Positions 61,490-64,000 of a DNA stretch of 64,000 nucleotides are shown one piece after another. The stretch comes from Alistipes onderdonkii. Its GTDB lineage: Bacteria; Bacteroidota; Bacteroidia; Bacteroidales; Rikenellaceae. The position numbers and the translations under genes are program-made. Numbering within the stretch: position 1 is the first letter of the stretch; each line of letters starts with the position of its first letter. The DNA is taken from positions 1,426,001 to 1,490,000 of the forward strand of contig NZ_CP102251.1 in assembly GCF_025145285.1 (NCBI RefSeq), read 5' to 3'. The notes under the pieces are model-generated. The model saw only the letters and a program-made list of their open reading frames with translations, was not told the origin of the DNA and searched no databases.

Positions 61490-63798
61490 CGGTCTGGTGG
61501 GGGCCCGACGACATGGTCTCGGCGCTGGGCTTCGGCACGGAGGAGAACATGGCCGCCGTACGCGCCATGAAAAGCTCGCTGGCGTCGTGGCACGACAGTA
61601 CGCCCGTATGCCTGATCGACCGGAAGCGGCTCGGGGCGCTGGCAGCGGAAAGGCCGGGGCTGGCGGCGGAACGACCGGCAGGAAAGACCGGGGCGGCCGC
61701 AGCGGAGCCAGCGCCGGAGCAAACGGCCGGGGCGGCCGCAAATCCGGCGGCGGCAGGACAAACGGCGGAAGCGGCAGCCGGGCCGGCATGGGAAACGACC
61801 GGGTCACCGGCGGGGTCACCGGCAGGGGCGGGACAACCCCCTGCAGAGTATACATGTATGGAACGGCTCGTCCTGGCGACACTGGGCGGGGTGGTCGCCC
61901 GCTCGGGGGTCACGCCCGCCGACAAGCGGGTGCTGATCGTCCTGGCGACGACCAAAGGGGAGATCGGGTCGCTGGGGAGCGCCCCGGAGCGATGCGACCT
62001 GAACAGAACCGCGGAGGTCGTGGGGCGTCATTTCGACGCCGCGCACCGGCCGCTGCTGATCTCGAACGCCTGCATCTCGGGGGTTTCGGCCATCGTCATC
62101 GCGGCGCGGCTGATCCGCAGCGGCCGGTACGACCATGTCTTCGTGGCGGGATTCGACCTGCTGAGCGACTTCATCGTCAGCGGATTCAACGCCTTCAAGT
62201 CGGTGAGCCCGACGCTTTGCCGTCCCTACGATGCGGCACGCGACGGGCTGACGCTGGGCGAAGCGTGCGGCGCCGTCCTGCTGACACGCGACCGACGGCT
62301 CTCGGCCACGGGCGTGAGCGTGGCGGGAGGCGGAATCTCGAACGACGCCAACCACATATCGGCGCCTTCGCGCACAGGCGACGGGCTCTGGTACGCTATC
62401 CGCGCGGCACTCGCCGAGGCGGGAATCGGGGCCGGGGAGATCGGGCTGGTAAACACCCACGGCACGGCGACCGTCTACAACGACGAGATGGAAAGCAGGG
62501 CGCTGCACCTCGCAGGATTGTGCGGCGTGCCCTGCAACTCGCTGAAGCCCTATTTCGGACATACCCTGGGGGCTTCGGGCGTGATCGAGAGCATCGTTAC
62601 GGTACGGGAGCTGTGCGAGGGCACCTGCTTCGGGGTGAAGGGCTACGCGAAGTGCGGGGTACCCTACCCGCCCGACGTGAGCGCCGCGCACCGCAAGATA
62701 CGGACGGACGCGGCGCTGAAAACCGCCTCGGGATTCGGGGGCTGCAACGCCGCGGTCGTATTCCGCCGCGCAGCGGGCCCCGACGCCGCGCCCGGAAATG
62801 AAACGGCAACGGGACAAGGGTGTGGGCCAAACACAGATGTGCAAGGCGGGAACGACTGCCTGGAGGCTGCCTGTGCCCGAAGCGGAACGGCTATGAGCGC
62901 GAATGACCGGGCGCGTGGCAAAAATGCGGTCGGGCACGGGAATCCGGACACCGGAGAAAAGGCCGGCGGCCATGCGGAAACCGGCACAGGACGACACGGC
63001 AGCGGAATCCGCTGTCACGATACGGCTCACGTCGTCATTGCGCAACACCCTTCGCTGCCGTTCGACGCCTTCATCCGCGAAAGATACCGGGCGCTCGCAG
63101 ACCCGAACATGAAATTCTCGAAGATGGACGACCTGTGCAAGCTGGCCTACGTCGCCTCGTGCGAACTGCTCTCCGGACACAGGCCCGATTGCCCGGCGGA
63201 GCGCATCGGCGTGGTGATGGCCAACCGCAGCGCCTCGCTCGACAGCGACCGGCGCCACCAGGCGATCATCGACGCCGGGGACGGGTGCGGGGCTTCACCG
63301 GCGGTGTTCGTCTACACGCTGCCCAACATCATGCTGGGGCAGGTGGCGATCAAGCACGGGCTGAAGGGAGAGAGCACTTTTTTTGCGTTCCCGGACAAAA
63401 GCAGTAACTTTATCCGGGAATACGCCGCTTCGCTGATCGCCGAAGGGCGCATGGACGCCGTCCTGTGGGGCTGGTGCGAATTCGACGGCGGCAGCTACGA
63501 CTGCGAACTGACATTAACCGAAAAAACGGGACAAAATACGATGGAAGATCTGGAACTGCAACTCAAACAACAAATTATCGAAGCGCTGAACCTCGAGGAG
63601 ATCACCGCCGACGAGATAGCGACCGACGCGCCGCTGTTCGGCGACGGGCTGGGACTCGACTCGATCGACGCACTGGAAATCACCCTCCTGCTCGAAAAAC
63701 ACTACGGCATACGGCTGGCAAACCCGGCCCAGGCCAAACCGATATTCTATTCGGTAGCCACGCTGGCCGACTATATCCGCAAGAACCGCCCGCAATGA
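61474..63798 (+). CDS. Fused ketosynthase / ketosynthase-like domain / acyl carrier protein
   Basis: A 774-residue fusion. Domain 1 is a beta-ketoacyl synthase (about residues 1-430) with Cys200 (NACISG), His329 (NTHGTATV) and His363 (YFGHTLGASG). It is interrupted at about 52-125 by an Ala/Pro/Gly-rich insert. A Gly/Ala-rich linker (about 432-525) leads to domain 2 (about 526-688), a short ketosynthase-N-like domain of the type usually encoded as a separate protein in such clusters (PSLPFDAFIRERYRALADP). Domain 3 (690-774) is an ACP with Ser730 (GLDSIDALEI). An ATG at 63541 could also start the ACP alone. I choose 61474 over 61462 because MGSEITVW fits the family start. Confidence 0.85.
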   Translation: MGSEITVWWGPDDMVSALGFGTEENMAAVRAMKSSLASWHDSTPVCLIDRKRLGALAAERPGLAAERPAGKTGAAAAEPAPEQTAGAAANPAAAGQTAEAAAGPAWETTGSPAGSPAGAGQPPAEYTCMERLVLATLGGVVARSGVTPADKRVLIVLATTKGEIGSLGSAPERCDLNRTAEVVGRHFDAAHRPLLISNACISGVSAIVIAARLIRSGRYDHVFVAGFDLLSDFIVSGFNAFKSVSPTLCRPYDAARDGLTLGEACGAVLLTRDRRLSATGVSVAGGGISNDANHISAPSRTGDGLWYAIRAALAEAGIGAGEIGLVNTHGTATVYNDEMESRALHLAGLCGVPCNSLKPYFGHTLGASGVIESIVTVRELCEGTCFGVKGYAKCGVPYPPDVSAAHRKIRTDAALKTASGFGGCNAAVVFRRAAGPDAAPGNETATGQGCGPNTDVQGGNDCLEAACARSGTAMSANDRARGKNAVGHGNPDTGEKAGGHAETGTGRHGSGIRCHDTAHVVIAQHPSLPFDAFIRERYRALADPNMKFSKMDDLCKLAYVASCELLSGHRPDCPAERIGVVMANRSASLDSDRRHQAIIDAGDGCGASPAVFVYTLPNIMLGQVAIKHGLKGESTFFAFPDKSSNFIREYAASLIAEGRMDAVLWGWCEFDGGSYDCELTLTEKTGQNTMEDLELQLKQQIIEALNLEEITADEIATDAPLFGDGLGLDSIDALEITLLLEKHYGIRLANPAQAKPIFYSVATLADYIRKNRPQ
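63541..63798 (+). CDS. Possible separately translated ACP from an internal in-frame start
   Basis: The ATG at 63541 begins MEDLELQLKQQ, a normal ACP N-terminus. It follows an A-rich stretch of the sort that serves Bacteroidetes translation starts. The product would be an 85-residue ACP with Ser41, a standard size and position. No stop separates it from the upstream domains, so it may be made both free and as the end of the fusion. Confidence 0.45.
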   Translation: MEDLELQLKQQIIEALNLEEITADEIATDAPLFGDGLGLDSIDALEITLLLEKHYGIRLANPAQAKPIFYSVATLADYIRKNRPQ

Positions 63799-64000
63799 GC
63801 ATAGCCGTCTGCGGCATAGGGATCGTCTCGGCCATCGGCATCGGAGCCGGGGAGACGCTCGGGAGCCTGCGCACCGGACGCAGCGGAATCGGGAAGCCGA
63901 CGCTTCTCGGTTCTGCTGTCGGCGTGCCCGTGGGCGAAGTGAAACGGGACAACGCGGCGCTCGGGGAGCTGCTCGGCATCCCGGAGCGCGAACATCCCTC
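63795..64000 (+). CDS. Start of a further beta-ketoacyl synthase (partial, cut by window end)
   Basis: The ATG at 63795 overlaps the preceding stop (ATGA). The first 68 residues begin MSIAVCGIGIVSAIGIGAGE and continue with LRTGRSGIG, the usual N-terminal strand and loop of FabF-type ketosynthases. The active-site region lies beyond the window. It would be the third ketosynthase of the cluster and might be the chain-length or initiating partner. Confidence 0.85.
   Translation, partial: MSIAVCGIGIVSAIGIGAGETLGSLRTGRSGIGKPTLLGSAVGVPVGEVKRDNAALGELLGIPEREHP

Noticed and set aside
1..64000. CRISPR arrays, transposases, tRNA or rRNA genes
   Set aside because: The tandem repeats at 38.5 and 49.6 kb have no unique spacers between copies, no transposase-like product is encoded, and no tRNA or rRNA sequence was recognised on reading both strands.

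Overview
The window looks like chromosomal DNA of a GC-rich member of the Bacteroidales. An Alistipes-like Rikenellaceae is my inference, from the high GC coding sequence, two SusC/SusD loci, Bacteroidetes-type promoters (TTTG/TTGG about 19-20 bases upstream of TAnnTTTG) and a Flavobacterium-type aromatic ammonia lyase with aryl-polyene genes. No phage, transposase, CRISPR array, tRNA or rRNA is visible. The only RNA gene found is rnpB (RNase P RNA).

Layout. (1) 1-752: the possible tail of an upstream gene, then an AT-rich leader. (2) 753-15901, plus strand: a nine-gene SusC/SusD operon with no glycosidase. It encodes four lipoproteins of DUF, LRR or BACON type, a subtilisin-like lipoprotein peptidase, a DUF1573 protein and a lipocalin-like lipoprotein, and ends at a clear terminator. 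It reads as a surface protein-capture and proteolysis system. (3) 16-30 kb: housekeeping and accessory genes: GNAT acetyltransferase; YeiH-type transporter with a LysR regulator and a LysR-box palindrome between them; DHH phosphoesterase; GH127 glycosidase; ABC-F ATPase; SGNH hydrolase; and a uvrD/pcrA-GT2-nth operon. (4) 30.1-36.0 kb: a MoxR/Bat (aerotolerance-type) operon. (5) 36.3-48.8 kb, minus strand: a polysaccharide-utilisation locus with ECF sigma factor, FecR anti-sigma, SusC carrying an STN signalling domain, SusD, GH18 endo-glycosidase, DUF1735-LamG lipoprotein and GH20 hexosaminidase. Its enzymes point to N-glycan or other GlcNAc-containing host glycans. (6) 49.1-54.1 kb: rnpB, an MFS exporter, an anaerobic sulfatase-maturase-like radical SAM enzyme and a secreted aldose 1-epimerase. 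(7) 54.2 kb to the end: the start of an aryl-polyene/flexirubin-type pigment cluster. It holds tyrosine ammonia-lyase, a periplasmic protein, ketoreductase, ketosynthase, ACP, LpxL-like acyltransferase, radical SAM enzyme, dehydratase, thioesterase, a KS/KS-like/ACP fusion and the start of another ketosynthase. The genes overlap by 1-25 bases almost throughout, which implies one tightly coupled transcript. The window ends inside the cluster.

The most interesting signals are: nine-base G/C homopolymers early in the coding sequence of both susC genes, which are candidate phase-variation switches; a radical SAM enzyme with a cobalamin-domain-like N-terminus inside the aryl-polyene cluster; a fused KS/KS-like/ACP protein whose linkers look like this genome's intergenic DNA, with a likely internal start for a free ACP; and purine-rich, partly tandem-repetitive spacers that are G-rich on the same strand whatever the direction of neighbouring genes.
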